The notes under the pieces: generated by a model
What the model was told of the DNA's origin: nothing
The model's database searches: none
Seen by the model: the letters and a program-made list of their open reading frames with translations, nothing else
Program-made: the position numbers and the translations under genes
Origin: Stenotrophomonas sp. VV52
Lineage (GTDB): Bacteria; Pseudomonadota; Gammaproteobacteria; Xanthomonadales; Xanthomonadaceae
NCBI RefSeq assembly: GCF_002893095.1
Contig: NZ_PKQQ01000001.1
Span: forward strand, 558,001 to 622,000
Direction of reading: 5' to 3'
DNA: 64,000 bases
In this document: positions 1 through 10,421 of the stretch, in pieces
How the letters are laid out: each line of letters begins with the position of its first letter
Position numbering within the stretch: position 1 is the stretch's first letter

Positions 1-1
1 C

Positions 2-484
2 TCGCCCGAGCGCCTGCTCGACGAGGTGACCCTGTTCCTGCATAGCGTGGAAGCCTCGCTGCCCAGCGACCAGCAGCGCCTGCTGCGCGAAGCGCGCCGC
101 CGCGACGCGGTGCTGGACGGCCGCACCGTGCTGCTGGCCGAGGACGACGTGCGCAACATCTTTGCGTTGTCCAGCGTGCTCGAGCCGCTGGGGGTGAAGC
201 TGGAGATCGCCCGCAACGGCCGCGAAGCGCTGGAGCGGCTCGGCCCGGACATCGACCTGGTGCTGATGGACATCATGATGCCGGAGATGGACGGCCTGAC
301 CGCGATGCGCGAGATCCGCCGCGACAACCGCTGGCGCGACCTGCCGATCATCGCGCTGACCGCCAAGGCCATGCCGGATGACCGCGAGCACTGCCTGCAG
401 GCCGGTGCCAACGATTACATCGCCAAGCCCATCGATGTGGACAAGCTGGTCTCGCTGTGCCGCGTGTGGTGCTCGCGTCGATGA
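2..484 (+). CDS. C-terminal receiver domain of a hybrid sensor kinase (5' end outside window)
   Basis: The reading frame is open from position 2, so this is the tail of a gene that begins upstream. About 40 residues lead into a complete receiver domain: acidic pair in LLAEDDVRN, phospho-acceptor Asp in LMDIMMPEMDG, Thr in IIALTAKA and Lys in IAKPID. The spacing and the MPEMDG signature are typical of the C-terminal receiver of hybrid histidine kinases. The stop overlaps the following cheR start by four bases (ATGA), so the genes are translationally coupled. The sensor and kinase parts are not visible, so the stimulus is unknown. A stand-alone response regulator cannot be excluded but is less likely, because the frame has no start close to the receiver domain. 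Confidence 0.85.
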   Translation, partial: SPERLLDEVTLFLHSVEASLPSDQQRLLREARRRDAVLDGRTVLLAEDDVRNIFALSSVLEPLGVKLEIARNGREALERLGPDIDLVLMDIMMPEMDGLTAMREIRRDNRWRDLPIIALTAKAMPDDREHCLQAGANDYIAKPIDVDKLVSLCRVWCSRR

Positions 485-1305
485 ACGAGGCCGAGTTGTA
501 CGACCTGGAGCTGAAGCTGCTGCTGGAGGCGGTGTACCAGCGCTACCACTACGACTTCCGCGACTACGCGCTGGCGTCGCTGCGGCGGCGCATGCGGCAC
601 GCCATGGCACGCTTCGACTGCGACAGCATGGGCGCGTTGCAACACCGGCTGCTGCACGAACCAGACACCTTCGCGCTGGCGATGCAGTACTTCACCGTGC
701 AGGTCTCGGAGATGTTCCGCGACCCCGCGTACTTCCGCATGCTGCGCGAGCACGCCATCCCGGTGCTGCGCACGTATCCCTCGATCAAGCTGTGGATCGC
801 CGGTTGCAGCACCGGCGAAGAAGTGTGGTCGCTGGCGATCCTGCTGCAGGAAGAGGGGCTGCTCGACCGCGCCATCATCTACGCCACCGACATCAACCCC
901 GAGGCGCTGCAGGCGGCCGAAGCCGGTGCGTTCCCGCTGGACCGCCTGGCCCAGTTCAGCCGCAACTACCTGGAGGCCGGTGGCAGCGGCTCGCTGTCGG
1001 ACTACTACAGCACCGGCTACGGTGGGGTGGTGTTCGACCGCCGGCTCAAGCGCAACATCGTGTTCGCCGACCACAGCCTGGCCACCGATACGGTGTTCTC
1101 CGAGGTCCACCTGGTCTCGTGCCGCAACGTGCTGATCTACTTCCAGCGCGCCCTGCAGGACCGCGCCATCGGCCTGTTCCACGAGGCGCTGGTGCACCGT
1201 GGCTTCCTCGGCCTGGGCAGCAAGGAGTCGCTGCAGTTCGGCGAGCACGCCAACGAATTCGAAGCCTGCGCGCGCGAGCAGCGCCTGTACCGGAAGCTGG
1301 CCTGA
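481..1305 (+). CDS. cheR: CheR-type protein-glutamate methyltransferase
   Basis: A 274-residue SAM-dependent methyltransferase of the CheR family, which methylates glutamates on chemoreceptors or related signalling proteins. The SAM-binding motif is IAGCSTGEEVW at about residues 106-116. It is preceded by the helical N-terminal region and the TVQVSEMFRDP segment, and followed by CRNVLIYF, a conserved CheR stretch. The ATG at 481 is chosen because it overlaps the preceding stop and begins the usual CheR N-terminus; an in-frame upstream ATG at 457 lies inside the previous gene. The next gene follows with a TGATG junction. No chemoreceptor gene is adjacent, so the substrate may be the upstream hybrid kinase; that is inference. 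Confidence 0.9.
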   Translation: MNEAELYDLELKLLLEAVYQRYHYDFRDYALASLRRRMRHAMARFDCDSMGALQHRLLHEPDTFALAMQYFTVQVSEMFRDPAYFRMLREHAIPVLRTYPSIKLWIAGCSTGEEVWSLAILLQEEGLLDRAIIYATDINPEALQAAEAGAFPLDRLAQFSRNYLEAGGSGSLSDYYSTGYGGVVFDRRLKRNIVFADHSLATDTVFSEVHLVSCRNVLIYFQRALQDRAIGLFHEALVHRGFLGLGSKESLQFGEHANEFEACAREQRLYRKLA

Positions 1306-1889
1306 TGGACGCCGACGCCGTGCAGCCCAACATCGAACTGATCGTGGTCGGCGCCTCCGCCGGCGGCGTGCGTGCACTGCAGGCGCTGCTGGCCGCGCTG
1401 CCGGCCGGGCTGCCGATGGCCGTGCTGGTGGTGCTGCACCTGCCGCGCGACCGCCCCAGCCGGATTGCTGACCTGCTCGACCACGGCTGCGCCTTGCCGG
1501 TACGGGAAGCCGAGGACAAGCAGGCGCTGGTGCCGGGCACGGTGACCTTCGCGCCGCCGGATTACCACCTGCTGGTGGAGGACCGCGACAGCCTGGCGCT
1601 GTCGGTGGACCCGCCGGTGCTGTTCTCGCGCCCCGCCATCGACCCGCTGTTCGAGAGTGCGGCCGATGTGTTCGGCAGTGGCGTGCTGGCGATCCTGCTG
1701 ACCGGGGCCAGCAACGACGGCAGTGCCGGTGTTGCAGCCGTCCGCGAGGCGGGCGGCCAGGCCTGGATCCAGAGCCCGGACGACGCCTTTTCCCCGATCA
1801 TGCCGGCAGCGGCGCTGGCCCATGCCGGCGCCGATGCGGTGTTGACCCTAGACTCCCTTTGTTCGCGTATGAAAGGCCTTGCACGATGA
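1305..1889 (+). CDS. cheB: CheB-type methylesterase, catalytic domain only
   Basis: A 194-residue protein matching the C-terminal methylesterase domain of CheB, which removes methyl groups or deamidates glutamines. The catalytic Ser lies in VGASAGGVRAL near residue 15, the His in VVLHLPRDRPS, and the Asp in LLTGASNDGSAG. Classical CheB is about 350 residues with an N-terminal receiver domain; here that domain is absent, so phosphorylation control would have to act in trans or be lost. It starts at the ATG of a TGATG junction with cheR, and its own stop overlaps the next start by four bases. All three catalytic residues are present, so it should be active. Confidence 0.88.
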   Translation: MDADAVQPNIELIVVGASAGGVRALQALLAALPAGLPMAVLVVLHLPRDRPSRIADLLDHGCALPVREAEDKQALVPGTVTFAPPDYHLLVEDRDSLALSVDPPVLFSRPAIDPLFESAADVFGSGVLAILLTGASNDGSAGVAAVREAGGQAWIQSPDDAFSPIMPAAALAHAGADAVLTLDSLCSRMKGLAR

Positions 1890-3001
1890 ACCTGATTGCG
1901 CCCACCCCTGCGGCCACCACCGACCGGGTCAACCTGCTGATCGTCGACGACGTGCCGCAGAACCTGGTGGCCATGGAAGCGCTGCTGCGCCGCGACGGAC
2001 TCGACATCCTGTGCGCGGCCTCCGGTGCGGAAGCGCTGGAACTGCTGCTGGAGCACGAAGTGGCGCTGGCGCTGCTGGACGTGCACATGCCCGAGATCGA
2101 CGGCTTTTCGCTGGCTGAACTGATGCGCGGTTCGCAGCGCAGCCGCGATGTGCCGATCATCTTCCTGACCGCCTCGCCGAACGACCCGGTGCGCGCGTTC
2201 AAGGGCTATGAGAGCGGCGCGGTGGATTTCCTGCACAAGCCGATCGAGCCGCAGGTGATCATGAGCAAGGTCAACGTGTTCATCGAGCTCTACCAGCAGA
2301 AGCAGTTGCTGAAGGCGCGCAACCAGGCGCTGGAGCACGCGCTGACGCTCAATGAAACGATGATGGCCGTGCTCACCCACGACCTGCGCACGCCGCTCTC
2401 GGCGATCCTGCTGTGCGCGGACAAGCTGGCGCTGGACCTGCCCGATGACCCGTCGGCGCAGCAGACCCTGGTGCACCTGGAGAACAGCGCGGTGCGCATG
2501 GCGCGGATGGTGGAGCAGCTGCTCGACTTCTCGCGCATCCGCAGCGGTGGCCTGCGCCTGCAGCAGGTGGCCTGCGACCTGGCCGAGGTGGCGGCGGCGG
2601 TGGTCAGCGAGATGAGCCGTGCCCACCCGCAGGCGCACATCGAGCTGCAGGTGGAAGGCGATACCTGCCTGCATGGCGACCCGGACCGGCTGGCGCAGCT
2701 GCTCTCCAACCTGGTCGGCAACGCCGTCCTGCACGGGGGCAACGCACCGGTGCAGGTGGTGGTGCGCGGGCTGGCGGGCGACTCGCTGCGACTGCAGGTG
2801 CGCAACGCCGGGCAGATTCCCGAGGCGCTGCTGCCGCGCCTGTTCGAGCCGTTCAAGGCCAGTTTCCACGACAGCCGCGGGCTGGGACTGGGGCTGTTCA
2901 TTGCCCATGAGTTCGCCCGCGCGCATGGCGGGGACCTGGCGGCACGCAACCTGGATGGGGAAGTGGTGTTCGAGACGGGGTTGATGCGGCAAGGCGCCTG
3001 A
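1886..3001 (+). CDS. Receiver-histidine kinase fusion (REC-HisKA-HATPase_c)
   Basis: A 371-residue soluble protein with an N-terminal receiver domain (Asp near residue 65 in ALLDVHMPEID, Lys in LHKPIE), a dimerisation/phospho-acceptor segment (His near 163 in VLTHDLRTPLSA) and a C-terminal ATPase domain (N box LLSNLVGNAVLHGG, G box RGLGLGLFIAHEF). There are no membrane segments, so it acts in the cytoplasm, probably receiving phosphate from the upstream hybrid kinase and relaying it onward. The start is the ATG overlapping the cheB stop; an in-frame TTG 27 bases upstream is less likely. It is last in the operon; a hairpin follows at 3003-3021. Confidence 0.88.
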   Translation: MNLIAPTPAATTDRVNLLIVDDVPQNLVAMEALLRRDGLDILCAASGAEALELLLEHEVALALLDVHMPEIDGFSLAELMRGSQRSRDVPIIFLTASPNDPVRAFKGYESGAVDFLHKPIEPQVIMSKVNVFIELYQQKQLLKARNQALEHALTLNETMMAVLTHDLRTPLSAILLCADKLALDLPDDPSAQQTLVHLENSAVRMARMVEQLLDFSRIRSGGLRLQQVACDLAEVAAAVVSEMSRAHPQAHIELQVEGDTCLHGDPDRLAQLLSNLVGNAVLHGGNAPVQVVVRGLAGDSLRLQVRNAGQIPEALLPRLFEPFKASFHDSRGLGLGLFIAHEFARAHGGDLAARNLDGEVVFETGLMRQGA

Positions 3002-3002
3002 C

Positions 3003-3021
3003 TGACGGGCATGGCCCGTCA
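3003..3021. other. Perfect 8-bp inverted repeat after the kinase operon
   Basis: TGACGGGC and its exact complement are separated by the three bases ATG, beginning two bases after the kinase stop codon. There is no T tract, so it is either a weak terminator or mRNA 3'-end hairpin, or an operator for the mntR promoter just downstream. Confidence 0.4.
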
Positions 3022-3022
3022 C

Positions 3023-3040
3023 TACGGTAAACTGTCCGTA
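3023..3040. promoter_or_regulatory. Dyad at the mntR start, possible autoregulatory operator
   Basis: TACGG, eight bases and CCGTA form a partial palindrome that runs into the A of the mntR start codon. It contains a -10-like TAAACT. MntR-family proteins bind short dyads and often control their own gene. The sequence does not match the Escherichia coli MntR box, so this is inference from position. Confidence 0.25.
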
Positions 3041-3498
3041 TGTCGCCCGCTGCCCGCAAATCGTCCTCGCCGCTGATCGATGCCCAGGTCCATGTGGAAG
3101 GGTTCGTGCAGGTGCGCGAGGCGCGGCGCTCGGAGCTGGTGGAAGACTACGTGGAGCTGATCGCCGACCTGATCGCCGACGGCCGCGAGGCCCGCCAGGT
3201 CGATATCGCGACCCGGCTCGGGGTGGCACAGCCGACCGTGGCCAAGGCGCTCAAGCGGCTGGTCAAGGAGGGCTGGGCGATCCAGCGCCCGTACCGCGGC
3301 GTGTTCCTGACCCCGGCCGGCGAGCAGCTGGCCGTGGAGATGCGTGCCCGCCACCAGACCGTGGAGCGCTTCCTGCTGGCGCTGGGCGTGGACCCGGATT
3401 CGGCGCGCCGTGATGCCGAAGGCATCGAGCACCATGTGAGTGAGGCCACCCTGGCCGCCTTCGAGGCCTTCGTGCGCAAGGCCGACGGCCATGGTTGA
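3040..3498 (+). CDS. mntR: Manganese-responsive transcriptional regulator MntR
   Basis: A 152-residue DtxR/MntR-family repressor. A winged helix-turn-helix occupies about residues 20-95 ([19 protein letters not shown], then [20 protein letters not shown]). The metal-binding and dimerisation helices follow, with EGIEHHVSE giving the conserved Glu-His-His pattern. The length matches enterobacterial MntR (about 155 residues) and lacks the SH3-like domain of longer DtxR proteins. In the family, Mn(II) binding activates repression of manganese import and activation of export. No manganese transporter lies in this window. Its stop overlaps tadA by eight bases, so the two genes are probably co-transcribed. 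Confidence 0.9.
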   Translation: MSPAARKSSSPLIDAQVHVEGFVQVREARRSELVEDYVELIADLIADGREARQVDIATRLGVAQPTVAKALKRLVKEGWAIQRPYRGVFLTPAGEQLAVEMRARHQTVERFLLALGVDPDSARRDAEGIEHHVSEATLAAFEAFVRKADGHG

Positions 3499-4015
3499 AC
3501 GCCTGCCCGCGCCGCCGCCGCTGGGCGTGCCGGTGCACGACCAGGACGAGCACTGGATGCAGCACGCGCTGGCCCTGGCCGAACGTGCCGAGCGTGAGTT
3601 CAACGAAATTCCGGTGGGCGCGGTGCTGGTCGGGGCCGACGGCAGCGTGCTGGGCGAGGGCTGGAACCTCAACATCGCCGACCACGACCCCAGCGCCCAC
3701 GCCGAGATCGTGGCGATGCGCCAGGCGGGCAGGGCGCTGGCCAACCACCGCCTGCTGGGCAGCACCCTGTACGTGACCCTGGAGCCGTGCGCGATGTGCG
3801 CGATGGCGGTAGTGCATGCGCGCGTGGCGCGGCTGGTATACGCGGCCACCGACCCCAAGACCGGCGCCTGCGGCAGCGTGTTCGACCTGCTCGGCGATCC
3901 GCGCCACAACCACCGCGTTGAACTGCATGGTGGGGTGTTGGCCAAGGAAGCCAGCACGCGCCTGACCAACTATTTCCGCGCCAAGCGCGGCAAACCGCCG
4001 CTGCTGCTTCCCTGA
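3491..4015 (+). CDS. tadA: tRNA-specific adenosine deaminase TadA
   Basis: A 174-residue cytidine-deaminase-fold enzyme that converts the wobble adenosine of tRNA-Arg(ACG) to inosine, allowing CGN decoding. The zinc and proton-shuttle motif is [11 protein letters not shown] and the two zinc cysteines are in LEPCAMCAM. The C-terminal RAKRGK stretch is typical of the tRNA-binding end. The ATG at 3491, overlapping mntR, fits the family length; a longer upstream frame lies within mntR and is rejected. It is essential in most bacteria. Confidence 0.93.
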   Translation: MVERLPAPPPLGVPVHDQDEHWMQHALALAERAEREFNEIPVGAVLVGADGSVLGEGWNLNIADHDPSAHAEIVAMRQAGRALANHRLLGSTLYVTLEPCAMCAMAVVHARVARLVYAATDPKTGACGSVFDLLGDPRHNHRVELHGGVLAKEASTRLTNYFRAKRGKPPLLLP

Positions 4016-4061
4016 CCTCGCGCGCGGTATCATCACCCTTTCGTAAAAACGGCTGGAAAAC

Positions 4062-4634
4062 ATGGCAGACAACGGCGCAGAAGGCGAACGACTGATCTGG
4101 ATCGACCTGGAAATGACCGGTCTGGACACCGACAACGACGCGATCATCGAGATCGCCACCGTGGTCACCGACGCGCAGTTGAACGTGCTGGCCGAAGGTC
4201 CGGAGTTCGCCATCCACCATCCGGTGGAGCGGCTGGAAGCGATGGACGAATGGAACCGCAACCAGCACCGCCGTTCCGGGCTGTGGCAGCGCGTGGTGGA
4301 GAGCCAGGTCACCCTGGCCCAGGCCGAAGCCCAGACCGTGAACTTCCTGGCCCAGTGGATCAAGGCCGGCGCCTCGCCGATGTGCGGCAACTCGATCTGC
4401 CAGGACCGCCGTTTCCTGCACCGTGAAATGCCGCGCCTGGAAAAGTACTTCCATTACCGCAACCTGGACGTGTCCACGGTCAAGGAACTGGCACGGCGCT
4501 GGGCGCCGACCGTGGCTGCCGGGGTAGGCAAGACCTCCAGCCACACCGCGCTGAGCGACGTGCACGATTCGATCGCCGAACTGCGCCATTACCGCCAGTT
4601 CATGGGCGCGCTCTCAGGCCTTCCGGTGGCATAA
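4062..4634 (+). CDS. orn: Oligoribonuclease
   Basis: A 190-residue DEDDh exonuclease that degrades RNA oligonucleotides of two to five residues, the last step of mRNA decay, and the c-di-GMP breakdown product pGpG. The metal ligands are visible: Asp and Glu in [10 protein letters not shown] near residue 15, Asp in CQDRRFL, and the His-Asp pair in [10 protein letters not shown] near the C-terminus. Length and sequence agree with the gammaproteobacterial Orn family. A TATCAT hexamer lies about 30 bases upstream of the start and could be a -10. The gene ends three bases before a GTAG-headed inverted repeat pair. Confidence 0.95.
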   Translation: MADNGAEGERLIWIDLEMTGLDTDNDAIIEIATVVTDAQLNVLAEGPEFAIHHPVERLEAMDEWNRNQHRRSGLWQRVVESQVTLAQAEAQTVNFLAQWIKAGASPMCGNSICQDRRFLHREMPRLEKYFHYRNLDVSTVKELARRWAPTVAAGVGKTSSHTALSDVHDSIAELRHYRQFMGALSGLPVA

Positions 4635-4636
4635 CG

Positions 4637-4707
4637 GTAGCGCCGGCCGTTGGCCGGCCCCCGGATACTGCCAACGTTCATGAGGGCCGGCCAACGGCCG
4701 GCGCTAC
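4637..4707. repeat. Inverted pair of GTAG palindromes (SMAG/REP-like), class 1
   Basis: Two copies face each other: 4637-4658 beginning GTAGCGCCGGCCG, and its exact 22-base complement at 4686-4707, separated by 27 bases. Each copy has its own internal stem, and the pair can form a long hairpin. The GTAG head and intergenic location match the SMAG elements described in Stenotrophomonas maltophilia. It probably protects or terminates orn mRNA. Confidence 0.8.
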
Positions 4708-4746
4708 CGGACATCACGTTCAATCGCGCAGGGTTATAGTCGACGG

Positions 4747-5616
4747 ATGAGCCATATCGTCCGCATCCTGCCGCCGCCCATCGAGGCGAAGATCGTGCCC
4801 ACCTCCAAGGACTGGGCCGACCTCGAACGGGCGGTGGCGCTGCTCGAATCGCCCACGCTCACCGCCAAGATGGCCAACCTGATCGGCTCACCGCTCGAGT
4901 TTGCGGTGAAGAAGCTGCCGCAGTCGGTGTCCAAGCGGATCCACGGCGCGGTCGAGGCGGCACTGTTCAAGTCGGCGCAGGCCGCGCTCTGGAGCATGGA
5001 CAACACCCCCGGCAAGGAGGCGTCCACGCGCTGGCACAAGGCCGCGGCCGCCGCCACTGGTGCGCTGGGCGGTGCCTTCGGCTTCACCGCGCTGTTCCTG
5101 GAACTGCCGGTCTCGACCACGATCATGATGCGTTCGGTCGCCGACGTCGCCCGCAGCGAGGGCTTCGATCTTTCCGAGATGGGCACCCGCCACGCCTGCC
5201 TGGAAGTGTTCGCCCTGGGCGGCAACTCGGGCCAGGACGATGCCAGCGAAACCGGCTACTACATCACCCGCGGCTTCACCGCCGAAGTGATGCGCCACCT
5301 CTCGGCCGAACTCGCTGGCGCGGCAGTCGGCGGCGGTGGGGTGATGATCGGGCTGACCCCCAAGGAAGCCGGCAAGTGGCTGGCCAAGATCGTCGAAAAG
5401 GTCGCCGCCCGCTTCGGCGTGGTGGTCACCGAGAAATTCGCCGCCCAGGCGGTCCCGATCATCGGCGCGGTGGCTGGCGCCACGCTCAACACCATGTTCA
5501 CCGACTACTACCAGGACATGGCACGCGGCCACTTCATCGTGCGCCGCCTCGAACGCCAGTACGGCTACGAAACAGTGCGCAGCGCCTACAACCTTCTCGC
5601 CGGACAGAAGTCGTAG
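4747..5616 (+). CDS. EcsC family protein
   Basis: A 289-residue protein resembling the EcsC family (named after a protein of the Bacillus Ecs locus), whose biochemical role is unknown. Visible features are alanine- and glycine-rich hydrophobic stretches (AAAAATGALGGAFGFTALF near residue 105, AGAAVGGGGVMIGL near 190, and a third near 235) and the conserved TRHACLEVFALGG region followed by SETGYYITRG. These suggest a membrane-associated protein. The gene stands alone between two GTAG-repeat clusters; its TAG stop codon is part of the next repeat's GTAG. Confidence 0.75.
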   Translation: MSHIVRILPPPIEAKIVPTSKDWADLERAVALLESPTLTAKMANLIGSPLEFAVKKLPQSVSKRIHGAVEAALFKSAQAALWSMDNTPGKEASTRWHKAAAAATGALGGAFGFTALFLELPVSTTIMMRSVADVARSEGFDLSEMGTRHACLEVFALGGNSGQDDASETGYYITRGFTAEVMRHLSAELAGAAVGGGGVMIGLTPKEAGKWLAKIVEKVAARFGVVVTEKFAAQAVPIIGAVAGATLNTMFTDYYQDMARGHFIVRRLERQYGYETVRSAYNLLAGQKS

Positions 5617-5706
5617 CGACACGCCATGCGTGTCCCTCGTGGTTCATCCGGCGCCCATGCGTCGGCTGCGGATGCTGCACCTGGGACACGCATGGCGTGT
5701 CGCTAC
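5613..5706. repeat. Inverted pair of GTAG palindromes, class 2, overlapping a stop codon
   Basis: The copy at 5613-5636 (GTAGCGACACGCC head) and its exact complement at 5683-5706 flank 46 bases. The TAG of the first copy is the stop codon of the EcsC-family gene. The core is a short stem built on ACACGC/GCGTGT. Confidence 0.8.
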
Positions 5707-5734
5707 GTCGCGACCGCCTGCCGACCATTCCCGC

Positions 5735-5757
5735 GTAGGGACACGCCACGCGTGTCC
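5735..5757. repeat. Single GTAG palindrome, class 2
   Basis: A third class-2 copy with GTAGGGACACGCC and the complementary GCGTGTCC arm, 28 bases after the inverted pair. It differs from the pair at a few positions. Confidence 0.7.
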
Positions 5758-5868
5758 AGAACTACCCGCGATCATTGCACCCACGGCACAACTGTTTTGC
5801 CCTGATGTGGCTGGTCCCTGACCGCCACCATCCCCATCTTTGCCACAGTCTCCCCGCAAGGATCCCCC

Positions 5869-6981
5869 ATGCTCTTCACCCCCTACCGCCTCGGCCCGCT
5901 CACGCTGCCCAACCGTATCGTGATGCCGCCGATGACCCGCTCGCGTGCCGCCGCCGGCAACGTCGCCACCCCGCTGATGGCCGAGTACTACGCCCAGCGC
6001 GCCTCGGCCGGCCTGATCGTCAGCGAGGGCACCCAGATCAGCCCGCAGGGGCAGGGCTATGCCTGGACCCCGGGCATCCACGACGACGCCCAGGTCGCCG
6101 GCTGGCGCGGCGTCACCGACGCTGTGCATGCCGCCGGCGGGCGCATCTTCGCCCAGCTCTGGCATGTCGGCCGCGTCTCGCATGTGGACCTGCAGCCGGG
6201 CGGCGCCGCGCCGGTCTCGTCTTCGGCGCTGCAGGCCGAGGGCGTGAAGGTGTTCGTCGATGTCGCCGGCACCGGCCCGCAGGGTGGGGTGGGCGAGATG
6301 GTCCAGCACTCCATGCCGCGTGCGCTGGAGATCGCCGAAATCCCGCAGATCGTGCGCGAGTACGCACTGGCCGCCCGCCGTGCGATCGAAGCCGGGTTTG
6401 ATGGCGTGGAACTGCACGGCGCCAATGGCTACCTGATCAACCAGTTCATCGACTCGCAGGCCAACCAGCGCACCGACGCCTATGGTGGTTCGCTGCAGAA
6501 CCGCCTGCGGTTCCTGCGTGAGGTCACCGAAGCGGTTGCTGCCGAAGTAGGTGCTGAGCGCGTCGGCGTGCGTCTGGCGCCGTTGACCACCCTGCAGGGC
6601 GCAGTGGACGACACCCCGCAGGCGACCTACCTGGCTGCCGCGCACATCCTGGACAGCATTGGCGTGGGCTACCTGCACATTGCCGAAGCCGATTGGGAGG
6701 ATGCCCCGGTGATGCCGGTGGCGTTCAAGGAAGCACTGCGCATGGTGTATCGCGGCACGTTGATCTATGCGGGCAAGTACACCGTGGAGCGTGCGGAGGA
6801 AGCGTTGGCCAAGGGCTGGGCCGACCTGATCGGGTTCGGCCGGCCGTTCATTGCCAACCCGGACCTGCCGGAGCGGTTGCAGCAGGGTCTCGAATTGAAC
6901 GTTCCAGACAAGGCGACGTTCTTCGGAGGCGCGGAAGGTGGGTTCACCGATTATCCGGTGGCGGATTCCGTGGTGGCGTAA
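5869..6981 (+). CDS. Old yellow enzyme family alkene/nitro reductase (NemA-like)
   Basis: A 370-residue FMN-dependent NAD(P)H:flavin oxidoreductase of the old yellow enzyme class, reducing activated C=C bonds and in some relatives nitro compounds. The N-terminus LFTPYRLGPLTLPNRIVM is the classical OYE start. Substrate-binding residues are in ELHGANGYLINQF (HxxN), followed by the QRTDAYGGS signature. The FMN phosphate region is GFGRPFIANPDLPERL near residue 325. An AAGGA ribosome-binding site lies before 5869. The gene is monocistronic and ends at a strong terminator shared with ppsA. The physiological substrate cannot be read from sequence. Confidence 0.88.
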   Translation: MLFTPYRLGPLTLPNRIVMPPMTRSRAAAGNVATPLMAEYYAQRASAGLIVSEGTQISPQGQGYAWTPGIHDDAQVAGWRGVTDAVHAAGGRIFAQLWHVGRVSHVDLQPGGAAPVSSSALQAEGVKVFVDVAGTGPQGGVGEMVQHSMPRALEIAEIPQIVREYALAARRAIEAGFDGVELHGANGYLINQFIDSQANQRTDAYGGSLQNRLRFLREVTEAVAAEVGAERVGVRLAPLTTLQGAVDDTPQATYLAAAHILDSIGVGYLHIAEADWEDAPVMPVAFKEALRMVYRGTLIYAGKYTVERAEEALAKGWADLIGFGRPFIANPDLPERLQQGLELNVPDKATFFGGAEGGFTDYPVADSVVA

Positions 6982-6988
6982 CTCCAAC

Positions 6989-7015
6989 AAAAAACCCCGC
7001 CTAGGCGGGGTTTTT
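6989..7015. terminator. Bidirectional intrinsic terminator
   Basis: A run of A, the stem CCCCGCC/GGCGGGG with a two-base TA centre, then TTTTT. It lies between convergent genes and has a T tract on each strand, so it can end both the OYE and ppsA transcripts. Confidence 0.85.
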
Positions 7016-7020
7016 CGCTA

Positions 7021-9399
<2,379 letters not shown>

Positions 9400-9542
9400 G
9401 CGCGATGCTCCGTTTGGCCATCGCCCGAGGCGGGCTTAATGGCCACGTCCGTAGGAAGAAGCCGATATGATGCCGGGCAGACCGCCGTCGGCACAAGCTT
9501 GTATCGTCGGCCTTTTTCAGCTTCAGAGGGGTTAAGCGCCAT
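9400..9542. promoter_or_regulatory. Divergent ppsA/ppsR intergenic region
   Basis: This 143-base region must hold promoters for both genes. A perfect 10-base palindrome, ACAAGCTTGT, sits at 9493-9502, flanked by two direct copies of CGTCGG. It could bind a regulator. No convincing -35/-10 pair was assigned. Confidence 0.4.
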
Positions 9543-10364
9543 ATGTCGACGATCCGTCCGGTCTTCTACGTATCCGATGGAACCGGTATCACCGCTGAAA
9601 CCATTGGGCATAGCCTGCTCACCCAGTTCTCCGGATTCAGCTTCATCACCGATCGGATGTCGTTCATAGACGACCCCGAAAAAGCGCGGGAAGCCTGTGA
9701 ACGGATCAAGGCGGCGGGGGAGCGCTACCAGGTCCGGCCGATCGTGGTCAGTTCCTGCGTGGACAGCGGCCTGAGCATGATCCTGGCCGAAAGCGGCGGG
9801 CTGATGCTCGACGTGTTCGCCCCCTTCATCGAGCCGCTGGAGCGCGAACTGGCGGTCAACCGCCATTCCCGGGTCGGCCAGGCGCACGGCATGGTCGACT
9901 TCGAGACCTACCACCGCCGCATCAACGCGATGAACTTCGCGCTGACCCACGACGACGGGATCGCCATCAACTACGACGACGCCGACGTGATCCTGGTAGC
10001 GGTATCGCGGGCCGGCAAGACCCCGACCTGCATCTACCTGGCCCTGCATTACGGGGTGCGCGCGGCCAATTACCCGCTGACCGACGAGGACCTGGAGCAG
10101 GACCGCCTGCCAGCCCGGCTGCGGCCTTACCGCAAAAAGCTGTTCGGGCTGACCATCGACCCCGACCGGCTGCAGCAGATCCGCCAGGAGCGCCGGCCCA
10201 ATTCGCGCTACGCCAACCTGGAAACCTGCCGGCGGGAGGTCGCCGCGGCCGAGACCATGTTCCGGATGGAGCGCATCCCGACCCTGAGCACCACCCATAC
10301 CTCGATCGAGGAGATTTCCAGCAAGGTATTGACCACGTTGGGGTTGCAGCGCGAGCTGTATTGA
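9543..10364 (+). CDS. ppsR: PEP synthase regulatory protein (bifunctional kinase/pyrophosphorylase)
   Basis: A 273-residue DUF299 family protein. In the family it inactivates PEP synthase by ADP-dependent phosphorylation of a threonine next to the catalytic histidine, and reactivates it by phosphate-dependent dephosphorylation. The nucleotide-binding loop is [17 protein letters not shown] near residue 155; the N-terminal [17 protein letters not shown] is the family hallmark. The head-to-head arrangement with ppsA is the usual genomic pairing and supports the assignment. Confidence 0.93.
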   Translation: MSTIRPVFYVSDGTGITAETIGHSLLTQFSGFSFITDRMSFIDDPEKAREACERIKAAGERYQVRPIVVSSCVDSGLSMILAESGGLMLDVFAPFIEPLERELAVNRHSRVGQAHGMVDFETYHRRINAMNFALTHDDGIAINYDDADVILVAVSRAGKTPTCIYLALHYGVRAANYPLTDEDLEQDRLPARLRPYRKKLFGLTIDPDRLQQIRQERRPNSRYANLETCRREVAAAETMFRMERIPTLSTTHTSIEEISSKVLTTLGLQRELY

Positions 10365-10389
10365 CGGTTGACCGGTGGCAATCCGCCCC

Positions 10390-10409
10390 CACGTTGAAGG
10401 ATCAACGTG
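10390..10409. promoter_or_regulatory. Perfect 8-bp inverted repeat before the DUF1249 gene
   Basis: CACGTTGA and its complement flank four bases, AGGA. A TAGGAT hexamer follows directly at 10410-10415 and could be a -10, putting the dyad where a regulator would bind. A ppsR terminator is the alternative, but no T tract follows. Confidence 0.4.
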
Positions 10410-10421
10410 TAGGATCGAGAC

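Noticed and set aside
378..1304. Fused long frame beginning in the kinase gene and running into cheB
   Set aside because: Upstream of 1305 this frame is arginine/alanine-rich and overlaps cheR; only the part from the ATG at 1305 matches CheB.
3003..3040. Manganese (yybP-ykoY) riboswitch before mntR
   Set aside because: The gap is only 38 bases and holds simple dyads, too short for the conserved riboswitch structure.
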